From positions 1 to 64,000 of the forward strand of contig NZ_JAUCBS010000006.1 of assembly GCF_034676705.1 (NCBI RefSeq): a DNA stretch of 64,000 nucleotides, given 5' to 3'. Both the position numbers and the translations under genes were made by a program. Shown here piece after piece: positions 10,301 to 17,372 of this stretch (position 1 is the stretch's first letter; each line of letters begins with the position of its first letter). This DNA comes from Gemmobacter sp. (GTDB lineage Bacteria > Pseudomonadota > Alphaproteobacteria > Rhodobacterales > Rhodobacteraceae). The notes under the pieces were generated by a model. That model made no database searches. It was not told the origin of the DNA and worked only from the letters and a program-made list of their open reading frames with translations.

Positions 10301-11233
10301 CGAGATTTCGATATGGCCGTTCTCGATCATGCAGGCCTTGGCCGTGGTGCCGCCCATGTCGAAGGAAATCACATCCTTGCGCCCCGCCCCTTCGGCGAAC
10401 AGCGCGGTGGCGAGGCCCCCCCCGGCCGGGCCGCTTTCCAGCAGGCGGATCGGCAGCGCCCGGGCGGATTCCAGCGACACCAGACCGCCCGCCGAATGCA
10501 TCAGACGCAGCGGGCCGGCAAACCCGGCACCGCGCAGGCTGTTTTCCAGCTTGCGCAGGTAGCGGCCCATCAGCGGCTGGACATAGGCATTGGCGCAGGT
10601 GGTCACCGTGCGCTGGTATTCGCCCAGTTCGGCCACCACCTCGGACGAAATCGACACCGCCAGTTCGGGGAATTCGCTGCGCAGGATCTCGGCCGCGCGC
10701 TGTTCATGGGCGGCATTGGCATAGCTGTGCAGGAACACCACCGCCACCGCCTCGCATCCGGCGTCCAGCATGGCACGGGCGGCGGCGCGCACCGCATCTT
10801 CGTCCAGCGCGGTCAGGACGCGGCCGTTGGCGTCGATCCGTTCGGTCACTTCCAGCCGCAGGTCTCGGCTGGCCAGCGGTTCGGGGAACTGCACGAACAG
10901 GTCGTAGATGTCGTAGCGCTGTTCCGTGCCCATCTCCAGAATGTCGCGGAAGCCCTTGGTGGTGATCAGGCCCAGCTTCGCGCCCTTGCGCTCGATCACC
11001 GCGTTGGTCACCAGCGTGGTGCCATGCACCATCTCGGACACATCCGCATGGTTCAGGCCGCGCAGGGCCAACAGTTCCGCCAGCCCCTTCAGCGCGCCGA
11101 CCGAAGGGTCGTGCGGGGTGGTCAGGTGCTTGTGCAGCGTCACCTGTCCTTCGGCCGCATCATACAGGATGAAGTCGGTGAAGGTGCCGCCGATGTCAAA
11201 GCCCACGCGCCAGCGGTTCGCCGTTGCGGTCAT
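7394..11233 (-). CDS. Fused HyuA-HyuB hydantoinase/5-oxoprolinase family protein
   Basis: 1279-residue cytoplasmic enzyme joining two usually separate subunits. The HyuA-like half (about 1-690) starts with the acetate-kinase-like phosphate motif GFDIGGTFTDF and has ISFDMGGTTAKACM. The HyuB-like half starts near IGLEIMWSRLVNVVEEM and includes ITNDPWLCAGHLFD. The length matches eukaryotic-type ATP-dependent 5-oxoprolinase (about 1290 residues). The family hydrolyses lactam or imide rings (5-oxoproline, N-methylhydantoin) with ATP; relatives carboxylate ketones. Neighbours (Dpp importer, M20 amidohydrolase) favour a cyclic amino-acid derivative. Its ATG overlaps the IclR stop as ATGA. A split paralogue pair is at 25190-28916. 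Exact substrate unknown. Confidence 0.9.
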   Translation of the reverse strand: MTATANRWRVGFDIGGTFTDFILYDAAEGQVTLHKHLTTPHDPSVGALKGLAELLALRGLNHADVSEMVHGTTLVTNAVIERKGAKLGLITTKGFRDILEMGTEQRYDIYDLFVQFPEPLASRDLRLEVTERIDANGRVLTALDEDAVRAAARAMLDAGCEAVAVVFLHSYANAAHEQRAAEILRSEFPELAVSISSEVVAELGEYQRTVTTCANAYVQPLMGRYLRKLENSLRGAGFAGPLRLMHSAGGLVSLESARALPIRLLESGPAGGGLATALFAEGAGRKDVISFDMGGTTAKACMIENGHIEISPMMEAARVHRFTKGSGLPIKAPVIEMIEIGAGGGSVAQIDSVGLLKVGPESASSDPGPACYGMGGHEATVTDANLVLGYYDPGFFLGGRMKLDLPAAREAIGRLGAPLGLGVAETALGIHKVVVENMAAAARVHLVERGNDPRHYAMVGFGGAGPAHAADVARAMGITTVIIPPASGAASALGFLAAPLSHDAARSMRIALAEGMETAAVNTLLEALEAEGRRHLAEAGVKPADMTVVRTADMRLVGQMHEISVPLPAGAIGAETLPAIREGFTRVYAARYTQPFEGARIEAVNFRVRVAGPVPKLSLSGAVGGADPSSRIKGHRQAWFDGADDVSTPVYDRYALEAGDTIPGPAIVEEREATTIIAPGDSILVDGGLNLVITVAAPQAAEVKVSETMDRAAAVARIQGDPIGLEIMWSRLVNVVEEMWLTVCRTAFSLVIAEAQDFACELLDPTGETLAHSPRAMPVFNLTLPRAVKALLERYPADTLKPGDVLITNDPWLCAGHLFDIAIVTPAFHNGRLVGLMGTVGHVSDIGGTKDSLKAREIYEEGLQIPPMKLCHAGEVNESLKALIHANVRGGEQVWGDIMSFVAANAIGADRLAAFMDDYGMRDLGALAEVVQGLSEKAMRDAIRALPNGDYRATISNNPLGTRLDYPVKITVTDDAMEIDFDGAPPQLAQGGLNSTMNYTAAHATYPLKCMLTPAVRGNAGCYRPFTVKAPEGSILNCVYPASVNIRTRTGWYLAPNIFTALAGAAPAQVQAFTGLAVASTVYGQDSGGVFYSDMLFCGGGQGGSAGGDGHSALLWPTSAANTSIELMESRAPVLVEEKTYLTDSAGPGRHRGGFGQRVTYRKRDDDGQTMLVSVYPEGVNNPIPGLFGGQPGMGARGRVLDADGNVLIDCGTGRLVELTSPDQRVEMVLAGGAGYGLPAERDPAAVARDVALGLISPEHAAQHYGATPAPAPVAEAVS

Positions 11234-12006
11234 GCCGGTATCCTTTCGGTAAGTTGCGCCGCGACCGGATCGCCGGTTCGGGCCGCTATTTCGGCTGCGC
11301 CGCGCATCAGGCCGCGCAGAATGGCGCTGCGTTCGTCCTGCCCCACCACGGCGGCAGGAAAGACGATGCACAGGGCCACGGTTTCGTCCGAGCGCGGATC
11401 GCTGACCGCCACGGAAATCGCATCCACGCCCGGCGTCGCCTCGGCGTTCGACAGGGCATAGCCCTGGGAACGGATGGCGCGCAGGCGGTCGAACAGGTCG
11501 TCCATCTCGGTCGGTGCATTGGTGGGGCCGCCGGGCAGGCCGGTGGGGAACAGCTTGCGCACCTCGGCATCGGAAAGCCGGGCCAGCAGCGCCCGCCCCG
11601 TTGCCGCGGCATGGGCCGACAGCCGCCGCCCGATGTTCGACACCACCCGCAGCGTGTTCGAGCCGGGGGTATCGGTGATCGCCGTCACCTCGCGCCCCAG
11701 AAGAACCGAGACATAGCCGGTGTGGCCGCAATCGGCACTGACCCGCGTCACCACGTCGGCCGCCATCAGGATCAGCGGCGACGACCCGCGGAACGCGGCG
11801 GAGATGTCCAGCAGCATGCGGCCGGGGCGGTGGCGTTTGCTGTCGCCGATGGTTTCCAGCAGCCCGGCTTCGCGCATCGCCTTCATCAGCCGCGAGGCAT
11901 TGGCCTTGGGCATGTCCAGCCGGGTTGCCACATCGGTCACCGTCAGCTCGGTGCAGTCCGAACTGAAGCAACGCAGGATGGCGGCGGCATTGGCGAGAAC
12001 GGTCAC
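11230..12006 (-). CDS. IclR family transcriptional regulator
   Basis: 258-residue regulator. The N-terminal winged helix-turn-helix includes LTVTDVATRLDMPKANASRL, and the C-terminal IclR effector domain includes GRRLSAHAAATGRALLA and VSDPRSDET. The GTG at 12006 is chosen because AGGA lies 6 bases upstream; an in-frame TTG at 12039 would place the start inside a palindrome that looks like the operator. It heads the minus-strand operon with HyuAB, the Dpp importer and the amidohydrolase, coupled to HyuAB by ATGA, so it is probably a local, self-controlling regulator responding to the substrate. Confidence 0.9.
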   Translation of the reverse strand: MTVLANAAAILRCFSSDCTELTVTDVATRLDMPKANASRLMKAMREAGLLETIGDSKRHRPGRMLLDISAAFRGSSPLILMAADVVTRVSADCGHTGYVSVLLGREVTAITDTPGSNTLRVVSNIGRRLSAHAAATGRALLARLSDAEVRKLFPTGLPGGPTNAPTEMDDLFDRLRAIRSQGYALSNAEATPGVDAISVAVSDPRSDETVALCIVFPAAVVGQDERSAILRGLMRGAAEIAARTGDPVAAQLTERIPA

Positions 12007-12019
12007 ATTCGATCCTGTT

Positions 12020-12057
12020 GTTCCATTTTTTGCAACCAAGATTGCAATTGATGGAAC
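12020..12057. promoter_or_regulatory. Imperfect palindrome, probable IclR operator
   Basis: The 16-base arm at 12020-12035 (GTTCCAT, TTT, TTGCAA) and the arm at 12042-12057 (TTGCAA, TTG, ATGGAAC) pair at 13 of 16 positions around a 6-base centre. It sits directly upstream of the preferred IclR start codon and partly over the predicted promoter, as expected for autorepression. The outer TTCCA/TGGAA half-sites resemble those known for IclR-family operators. Binding is inferred. Confidence 0.6.
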
Positions 12058-12084
12058 TATTCATCCCGCTACCATGATTCGCAA
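12056..12084 (-). promoter_or_regulatory. Candidate sigma-70-type promoter of the IclR-HyuAB-Dpp operon
   Basis: On the minus strand, TTGCGA (12084-12079) and AATAGT (12061-12056) are separated by 17 bases; each matches 4 of 6 consensus positions. The -10 element overlaps the palindrome at 12020-12057. The match is modest, so this is a candidate only. Confidence 0.35.
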
Positions 12085-12203
12085 GAGTCTTGACGTGGCG
12101 TCCGGCCCCTCCCATCCGAAAGATGACGCAACTGGCGGGCAGGCGCGGCGGATGTGCCCAAATTTTGGGCGCCTGCCGGGTGCCACCCCCCTGCGCCATG
12201 CCA

Positions 12204-12235
12204 AAGGGCCCGCCCGGATCACCGGACGGGCCCTT
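12204..12235 (-). terminator. Hairpin terminator after the orphan binding-protein gene
   Basis: A 14-base stem (12204-12217 with 12222-12235, one mismatch) closes a 4-base ATCA loop. It lies 24 bases beyond the stop of the minus-strand gene at 12260-13960. There is no strong T-run, so it may be a weak or Rho-assisted terminator. Confidence 0.6.
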
Positions 12236-12259
12236 GCATGGACGCCTCGCGAAGCGGAG

Positions 12260-13960
12260 CTACTTTGCCCGGTGCCAGTCCATGATGTTCCAGATCTGGC
12301 TGTCCCAGCTGTTCATCCGCACGCCTTCCAGCGTCTTGGCCTTGCCCGAGACGTTGCCGCGGTGGACCAGCGGCGAGATGGTGTAGGAATTCACCAGAAT
12401 GTCGTTCATCTCTTTCGAGATGCGGCCCCGTTCCGGCAGGCTGGCGGCCGAGCGGAACTGTTGCGACAGCGCGTCAAACGCCGGGTCGCAGAACCGCTGG
12501 ACGTTGCTGCCCTGCCACTGGTTCGCGGGCGACGGAATGCCCTTGCAGCTCCAGCGCGCCAGAAATGCCTCCGGGTCCTGGCCCTTGGAGTTGTCGGTAT
12601 ACATCTGCACGTCGGCATAGAATTTCTGCCGGGTGTCAGGGTTGCCCACATCGCCGCCGAAATAGACCGAGGCCGCGACATTGCGCAGTTCGGTCTGCAC
12701 GCCGATCTCCAGCCACCATTGCTGGATCAGCATCTGGGTATCCTGCCGCACCCCGTTGGTCGAGGTCATGAACGACAGTGCCAGCTTGTGCCCGTCCTTG
12801 TCGCGGATGCCGTCGCCGTTGGTGTCCTTCCAGCCCGCCTCGTCCAGCAGAGCCTTGGCGCGGTCCACATCCGGCAGTTCGCACCCCGCCGTGGTGGTCG
12901 AGGCGTAAAGTTCCGGCGCAGGGACGACGTTGCAGGTGGGGCGGCCCAGTTCGCCATACAGCGCCTCGGTCAGCAGGGTGCGGTCGATCGCCATCGACAG
13001 CGCCTGACGCACGCGGATATCGCCCAGGATCGGATGAACGCCGCCCTGCGCGGTGGACCGCGCCTCGCCCAGCGAGGGGTCGGGGTTCGTCATGTTGAAG
13101 AACAGGAACTCCACCGCCGCGCCGTAATCCACCACCGGCGCGCCGATGCCGCGCTGCGCCATGGCGGCCAGCACGTCCGGCGCAATTTGCAGGTTCCAGG
13201 CGTAGTCCACTTCGCCGGTTTCCAGCACCGCCCGCGCGGCCCCCGCCGGATCGCCGCCGCCCTTGATCGACACGCTGGCGAAATGCGGCTTGTCGGCAAA
13301 GCGGAAATGCGGGTTCACCGAATAGACCGCGATGTCATTGGTCAGGAATTCGTCCACCTTGTAGGGGCCGGTCCCGATGGGCTTGAAGTTCTGCACGGTG
13401 CATTGCGCCATGCGTTCGCCCAGACAGTCCTTGAACTGCGCCGCCTGAAGGATGGGGGTCGTCGAGCTGACCAGCGGGACATAGGGATAGGGCTTGGGTT
13501 CGGAAAAGCTGATCTCGACGGTGCGGTCGTCCAGCGCCTTCACCTCGGACACGCCATCGAACATCGCCAGCGCGGCGCAACCGGCGTTCGGATGGGTGCA
13601 ATATTGCCAGGTGAACACCGCATCATTCGCGGTCACCGCGCTGCCGTCGGACCATTTCAGCCCGTCGCGCAGTTTCCAGGTGATCTTGCGCATGTCGGCC
13701 GCGACGCCGCCATTGTCCACCGTCGGGATGCTTTCCGCCAGCCAGGGCACCAGCCCGCCCTTTTCATCGAAGCGCGCCAGCGGTTCCAGCACCAGCGAGG
13801 CGGCCTCGACCTCTTTGGCGATGCCGGAAAGATAGGGGTTCAGATGCGTTGCAACCTGCCAGTAATGGATCTTCAGGTCGCCATCCACGCCACGCTCGGC
13901 CTGGGCTGCCACAGGCAGCGCCGCCAGTGCGGTGCAGAGGAGGAAAGCAGTCTTGGTCAT
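12260..13960 (-). CDS. ABC transporter substrate-binding protein, family 5 (orphan)
   Basis: 566-residue periplasmic binding protein with a Sec-type signal peptide (TAFLLCTALAALPVAAQA). Family-5 landmarks include WKLRDGLKWSDGSAVT and RVRQALSMAIDRTLL. The insert DTNGDGIRDKDGHKL resembles a calcium-binding loop common in this family. The ATG at 13960 has AGGAGAGG upstream; a longer in-frame start at 14047 adds arginine-rich, non-family sequence. No permease or ATPase genes flank it, so it may feed another importer, perhaps the Dpp-type system 6 kb away. It is transcribed away from an RpiR regulator across a region with a widely spaced inverted repeat. Confidence 0.9.
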   Translation of the reverse strand: MTKTAFLLCTALAALPVAAQAERGVDGDLKIHYWQVATHLNPYLSGIAKEVEAASLVLEPLARFDEKGGLVPWLAESIPTVDNGGVAADMRKITWKLRDGLKWSDGSAVTANDAVFTWQYCTHPNAGCAALAMFDGVSEVKALDDRTVEISFSEPKPYPYVPLVSSTTPILQAAQFKDCLGERMAQCTVQNFKPIGTGPYKVDEFLTNDIAVYSVNPHFRFADKPHFASVSIKGGGDPAGAARAVLETGEVDYAWNLQIAPDVLAAMAQRGIGAPVVDYGAAVEFLFFNMTNPDPSLGEARSTAQGGVHPILGDIRVRQALSMAIDRTLLTEALYGELGRPTCNVVPAPELYASTTTAGCELPDVDRAKALLDEAGWKDTNGDGIRDKDGHKLALSFMTSTNGVRQDTQMLIQQWWLEIGVQTELRNVAASVYFGGDVGNPDTRQKFYADVQMYTDNSKGQDPEAFLARWSCKGIPSPANQWQGSNVQRFCDPAFDALSQQFRSAASLPERGRISKEMNDILVNSYTISPLVHRGNVSGKAKTLEGVRMNSWDSQIWNIMDWHRAK

Positions 13961-14016
13961 CGGTCGCCTCTCCTGTCTCTCCCGTTCTGCGGCAGGGCCG
14001 ATTCCGGGATTGCAAT

Positions 14017-14073
14017 ATGTAACAAATGGTGCAAATCTTCTGCTCATACGTCAATATCTAACATTCGTTACAT
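14017..14073. promoter_or_regulatory. Widely spaced inverted repeat, candidate RpiR-family operator
   Basis: ATGTAACAAATG at 14017-14028 and CATTCGTTACAT at 14062-14073 are inverted copies matching at 11 of 12 positions, with 33 bases between them. The right arm covers the ATG of the RpiR gene and the left arm faces the divergent binding-protein gene. Such spacing could let a dimer or tetramer loop DNA and control both directions. Binding is inferred. Confidence 0.5.
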
Positions 14074-14932
14074 GTCGCCCGCACCCGACCTGATCCCCCT
14101 TCTTCGCGATGGCGCCAGTTCGGCCGCCGAACGCAAGGTCGCCTCGGTGCTGGTCGAGGGGTATCCGGCCCGCGCGCTTGGCACCGTGGGGTCGCTGGCG
14201 CAGCAGGCCTCGGTCAGCGCGCCCACCGTGCTGCGGTTTCTGGCCAAGCTGGGGTTTCCCCGCTTTGCCGATTTCCAGGCGGCCGTGGTGGCCGATGTGG
14301 AACGCCAGATGGGATCGCCGCTGAACAACCTGGCCGATGCGCCGGATGCGGCGGGCAGCGACCACATCTATACCCGCGCCCTGCTGATGCAGGCCGAGGC
14401 GCTGCGCCTGGCCGCCGCGCAGGCCGTGGTCGGCGAATTCGATGCCATCGCCGATCTGCTGGCCGACCCCCGGCTGGCGGTGAAACTGCTGGGCGGGCGC
14501 TACAGCCAGAACCTGGCGCAGCGGCTGGGCGTGCAGCTGGGCCAGATCCGCCCCGGCGTATCGGTGGTGCAGCAGCAGCTGGGGTTTGCCTATGACATGC
14601 TGGTGGACATCGGCCCGCGCGATCTGCTGGTGATGTTCGACTATCGCCGGTATCAGGACGAACTGCTGCATTTCGCCACCGCCGCCCGCGCCGCCGGCGC
14701 CCGCATCTGCCTGCTGACCGATACCTGGCGATCGCCCATTGCCGAACATGCCGATGCGGTGCTGACCTCGCCCGATGCCTCGGCCTCGCCCTTTGGGTCG
14801 CGCGTGGTGGCGACCGCGCAGGTCGAGGCGCTGGTGGCCGCCGTCACCCACCGCACCCGCGATCAGGCCCGCGCCCGGCTGGCCCGGATCGAGGAATTGC
14901 GCCAGACCGGCCGCAAGGGGCGTGGCGAATGA
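14072..14932 (+). CDS. MurR/RpiR family transcriptional regulator
   Basis: 286-residue regulator. The N-terminal helix-turn-helix of the RpiR type includes GSLAQQASVSAPTVLRFLAKLG. The C-terminal SIS domain includes LLGGRYSQNLAQ, RDLLVMFDYRRYQ and ARICLLTD, a fold that usually binds phosphosugars but has been adapted to other ligands. The start codon lies inside the inverted repeat at 14017-14073. It is coupled to the N-formylglutamate amidohydrolase-like gene by ATGA overlap and faces the orphan binding protein, so it likely regulates uptake and breakdown of one compound. Confidence 0.88.
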   Translation: MSPAPDLIPLLRDGASSAAERKVASVLVEGYPARALGTVGSLAQQASVSAPTVLRFLAKLGFPRFADFQAAVVADVERQMGSPLNNLADAPDAAGSDHIYTRALLMQAEALRLAAAQAVVGEFDAIADLLADPRLAVKLLGGRYSQNLAQRLGVQLGQIRPGVSVVQQQLGFAYDMLVDIGPRDLLVMFDYRRYQDELLHFATAARAAGARICLLTDTWRSPIAEHADAVLTSPDASASPFGSRVVATAQVEALVAAVTHRTRDQARARLARIEELRQTGRKGRGE

Positions 14933-15666
14933 TGCCCGTGGTGCTGAACCCCGACGGCCGCCTGCCGGGGCTGATCGTGGTGGATCATGCCGGCACCGAA
15001 ACGCCCGATGCGCTGGGGCCGCTGCGGCTGGACCCGCACTGGCACGGCACGCATCATTTCTGCGATCTGGGCGCCGCCGATCTGGCCCGCGCACTGGCCG
15101 GCCTGCTGGATGTGCCGGTGGTGCTGTGCCCGGTCAGCCGGCTGGTGATCGACGTGAACCGCTGGCTGGACGACCCCCGCCTGATCCTGACCGAGGTTGA
15201 CGGCGCGCCGATCCCCGGCAACCTGGCCCTGTCGGCCGATCTGCGGCAAGCGCGCATCGACGGGGTGTTCTGGCCCTATCACGCCGCAATTGCCCAGGTC
15301 TGGGCACGGCAGACGGCGCAACATGCCCGGCCGTTCTTTCTGGCGCTGCACAGTTGCACCCGCACCTTTGGCGGCGCCCGCCGCCCGTGGGATGGCGGGA
15401 CGATCTGGCACGACGACCGCCGCATGTCCGACCTGATGCTGCGCAGCCTGGGGCAGGATGGCCGCCTGACGCTGGGCGACAACCAGCCCTATTCCGGCCT
15501 GTCCGGCGTCTATACCGTTGACCGGCATTGCTACGGCACCGGCCTGCCCGCCTGCGGGTTCGAGGTGACGAACGATCAGCTGGAAACCCCCGACGGCATC
15601 GCGCGTTGGGCCGGCCTGCTGGCCCGGGCGCTGACCGATGTGATGCGACAGGATGGCACGCCATGA
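14929..15666 (+). CDS. N-formylglutamate amidohydrolase family protein
   Basis: 245 residues. The family (HutG-type and relatives) hydrolyses N-formylglutamate to formate and glutamate at the end of histidine breakdown; some members act on other N-formyl or N-acyl substrates. Visible family segments are VVDHAGTETP, SRLVIDVNRW, the FWPYHAAI motif and ALHSCTRTFGG with likely metal-binding histidines. It overlaps the RpiR gene upstream and the FAD oxidase gene downstream by 4 bases each. No hutH, hutU or hutI is present here, so the substrate may differ from N-formylglutamate. Confidence 0.85.
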   Translation: MMPVVLNPDGRLPGLIVVDHAGTETPDALGPLRLDPHWHGTHHFCDLGAADLARALAGLLDVPVVLCPVSRLVIDVNRWLDDPRLILTEVDGAPIPGNLALSADLRQARIDGVFWPYHAAIAQVWARQTAQHARPFFLALHSCTRTFGGARRPWDGGTIWHDDRRMSDLMLRSLGQDGRLTLGDNQPYSGLSGVYTVDRHCYGTGLPACGFEVTNDQLETPDGIARWAGLLARALTDVMRQDGTP

Positions 15667-16925
15667 TCCAGTCCGACCCGCCCTATGCCCTGACCGCGCC
15701 CCCTGCCCCCGACTGCCCGCCGCTGCACGGGGTCTGCCAGGTGGATCACCTGCTGGTCGGTGCGGGCTATGGCGGGCTGCTGGCGGCCATCGCGCTGGCC
15801 GAACGCGGCGCCCGCGTGGCGGTGATCGAGGCGCAGGCCCTTGGCCATGGCGGATCGGGGCGCAACCATGGGCAATGCATTCCGGTCTACCGCTATCTCG
15901 ACCCCGACCGTCTGCCCGCACGCGGGTTCGACCTGCTGCTGAATTCCGGCGCGCAGGTGTTCGAGACCATCCGCAGGTTCGGCATTGACTGCGAGGCGGT
16001 GCAGAACGGCACGCTGACCGCCGCCCACAACCCCCGCACGCTGGAGATGACCCGCGCCGCCCATGCCCGCTATGCCCGCTGGGGCAAGGCCGATGGCTGG
16101 CTGGACCGCGACGGGGTCGCCGACTGGGCCGGGACGGCGGATTATCCGGGCGGCTGGGTGCACAAGGACGGCGGGCATCTGAACCCCTTGGCCTATGTGC
16201 GCGGGCTGGCGCGCGCGGCGCAATCGCTGGGCGTGCAGGTCTATGCTCATACCCCGATGACAGGGTTGCGGTCCCAGAATGGCCGCTGGCTGGTCACCAC
16301 CCCCGGCGAGCAGATCAGCGCCCGCAGCGTCGGCCTGACGACCGACATCTACGCCACCGCCGCCGTGCCGGCCGCCTTGCGCAACAGCGTCTTTCCGTTG
16401 ACCGCCTATGGCCTGGCCAGCCGCCCGCTGACGGCCGGGGAACGCCGCCACGTCCTGCCGCGCGGCACCAACTTTGGCGAAACGCGGCACGACCCGATGT
16501 TCTTTCGCATCGACACGGCCGGGCGGATCATCGGGGGCGGGCTGGTGGAACTGCGGCGCGGCCGCGACCCCGGCCTGACCGCCGCGCGCCTGACCGCCCG
16601 GCTGGCGGCCCGCTGGCCGGTGTTGCAGGGACTGGGCTGGGATCACCTGTGGACCGGGCGCATCAGCATGGCCATGGACCAGACCCCCTCCATCCAGCGG
16701 CTGGGCGACGGGCTGTGGGGCCTGACCGGCTGGTCGGGGCGCGGCGTGCCCACCTCGGCCGCACTGGCACAGGGGCTGGCCGCGACAATGGTTGACCCGG
16801 CCGAAGGCGCGCAGATCTGGCCCGCCACCAACCCGCCCGCAATCCTTGCCCGTCAGGCGCTCGGGCTGATGGTCCAGACCTTTCGCGGCCCGCTGAACAA
16901 GCTGCGCGACCGGATCGAGGGGTAG
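15663..16925 (+). CDS. FAD-dependent amine oxidoreductase (PuuB/DAO-like)
   Basis: 420 residues with an N-terminal FAD-binding motif VGAGYGG at about 32-38, the GHGGSGRNHGQ segment typical of gamma-glutamylputrescine-oxidase-like members of the D-amino-acid-oxidase superfamily, and a C-terminal FAD-contact region around WGLTGWSGRGVPTS. Such enzymes oxidise a secondary or primary amine to an aldehyde or oxoacid with oxygen. Third gene of the RpiR operon by ATGA overlap. With the upstream amidohydrolase-like protein it suggests breakdown of an N-acyl or glutamylated amine. Confidence 0.87.
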   Translation: MIQSDPPYALTAPPAPDCPPLHGVCQVDHLLVGAGYGGLLAAIALAERGARVAVIEAQALGHGGSGRNHGQCIPVYRYLDPDRLPARGFDLLLNSGAQVFETIRRFGIDCEAVQNGTLTAAHNPRTLEMTRAAHARYARWGKADGWLDRDGVADWAGTADYPGGWVHKDGGHLNPLAYVRGLARAAQSLGVQVYAHTPMTGLRSQNGRWLVTTPGEQISARSVGLTTDIYATAAVPAALRNSVFPLTAYGLASRPLTAGERRHVLPRGTNFGETRHDPMFFRIDTAGRIIGGGLVELRRGRDPGLTAARLTARLAARWPVLQGLGWDHLWTGRISMAMDQTPSIQRLGDGLWGLTGWSGRGVPTSAALAQGLAATMVDPAEGAQIWPATNPPAILARQALGLMVQTFRGPLNKLRDRIEG

Positions 16926-16928
16926 CGG

Positions 16929-17372
16929 TCAGTCAGTCACCAGCGACAGGGCAATTCCCGCCTCGTCCAGCATCTGGCGCGCAAGGCCAACCGAGACGCG
17001 ATAGGCGGCCGACGGCTGAGCCGATGCCGGCACCACCACGCGCGCAAGGCCCGACAGGATGATGCCCCGCATGCAATCGGCACAGGGAAACATGCTGGAA
17101 TAGATCGTCGCCCCCCGCACGCCGGCCCCATTGGCCAGCGCATGATATAAGGCCGCACGTTCCGAATGTTCGCACCAGAACGCCCGCTCGCCCTCCGGGG
17201 CAAGCCGTTCGGGCTGCGGCGCAATCGCCGGGGGCAGGCCGTTCACCCCCAGCGAGACCAGCCGGTCCGGCGGCGCCACGATGGCCGAGGCCACGCCCGT
17301 GCCCCCCGGCGCACCCCAGCCCGAGGTCATGGCAACCAGCGACAGCCAGCGACGGTCCCACATCTCTTGCAT
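16929..17372 (-). CDS. Cytidine/deoxycytidylate deaminase-fold protein
   Basis: 147-residue zinc-dependent deaminase-fold protein. The zinc site is visible as CEHSERAAL (histidine ligand and catalytic glutamate; the usual HAE reads HSE) and PCADC (two cysteine ligands). The ATG at 17372 overlaps the stop of the GMC oxidoreductase gene (ATGA). It is the last gene of the SDR/GMC operon. Family members deaminate nucleobases, nucleotides or related amino-heterocycles; here it probably acts on a pathway intermediate, which is inference. Confidence 0.85.
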   Translation of the reverse strand: MQEMWDRRWLSLVAMTSGWGAPGGTGVASAIVAPPDRLVSLGVNGLPPAIAPQPERLAPEGERAFWCEHSERAALYHALANGAGVRGATIYSSMFPCADCMRGIILSGLARVVVPASAQPSAAYRVSVGLARQMLDEAGIALSLVTD

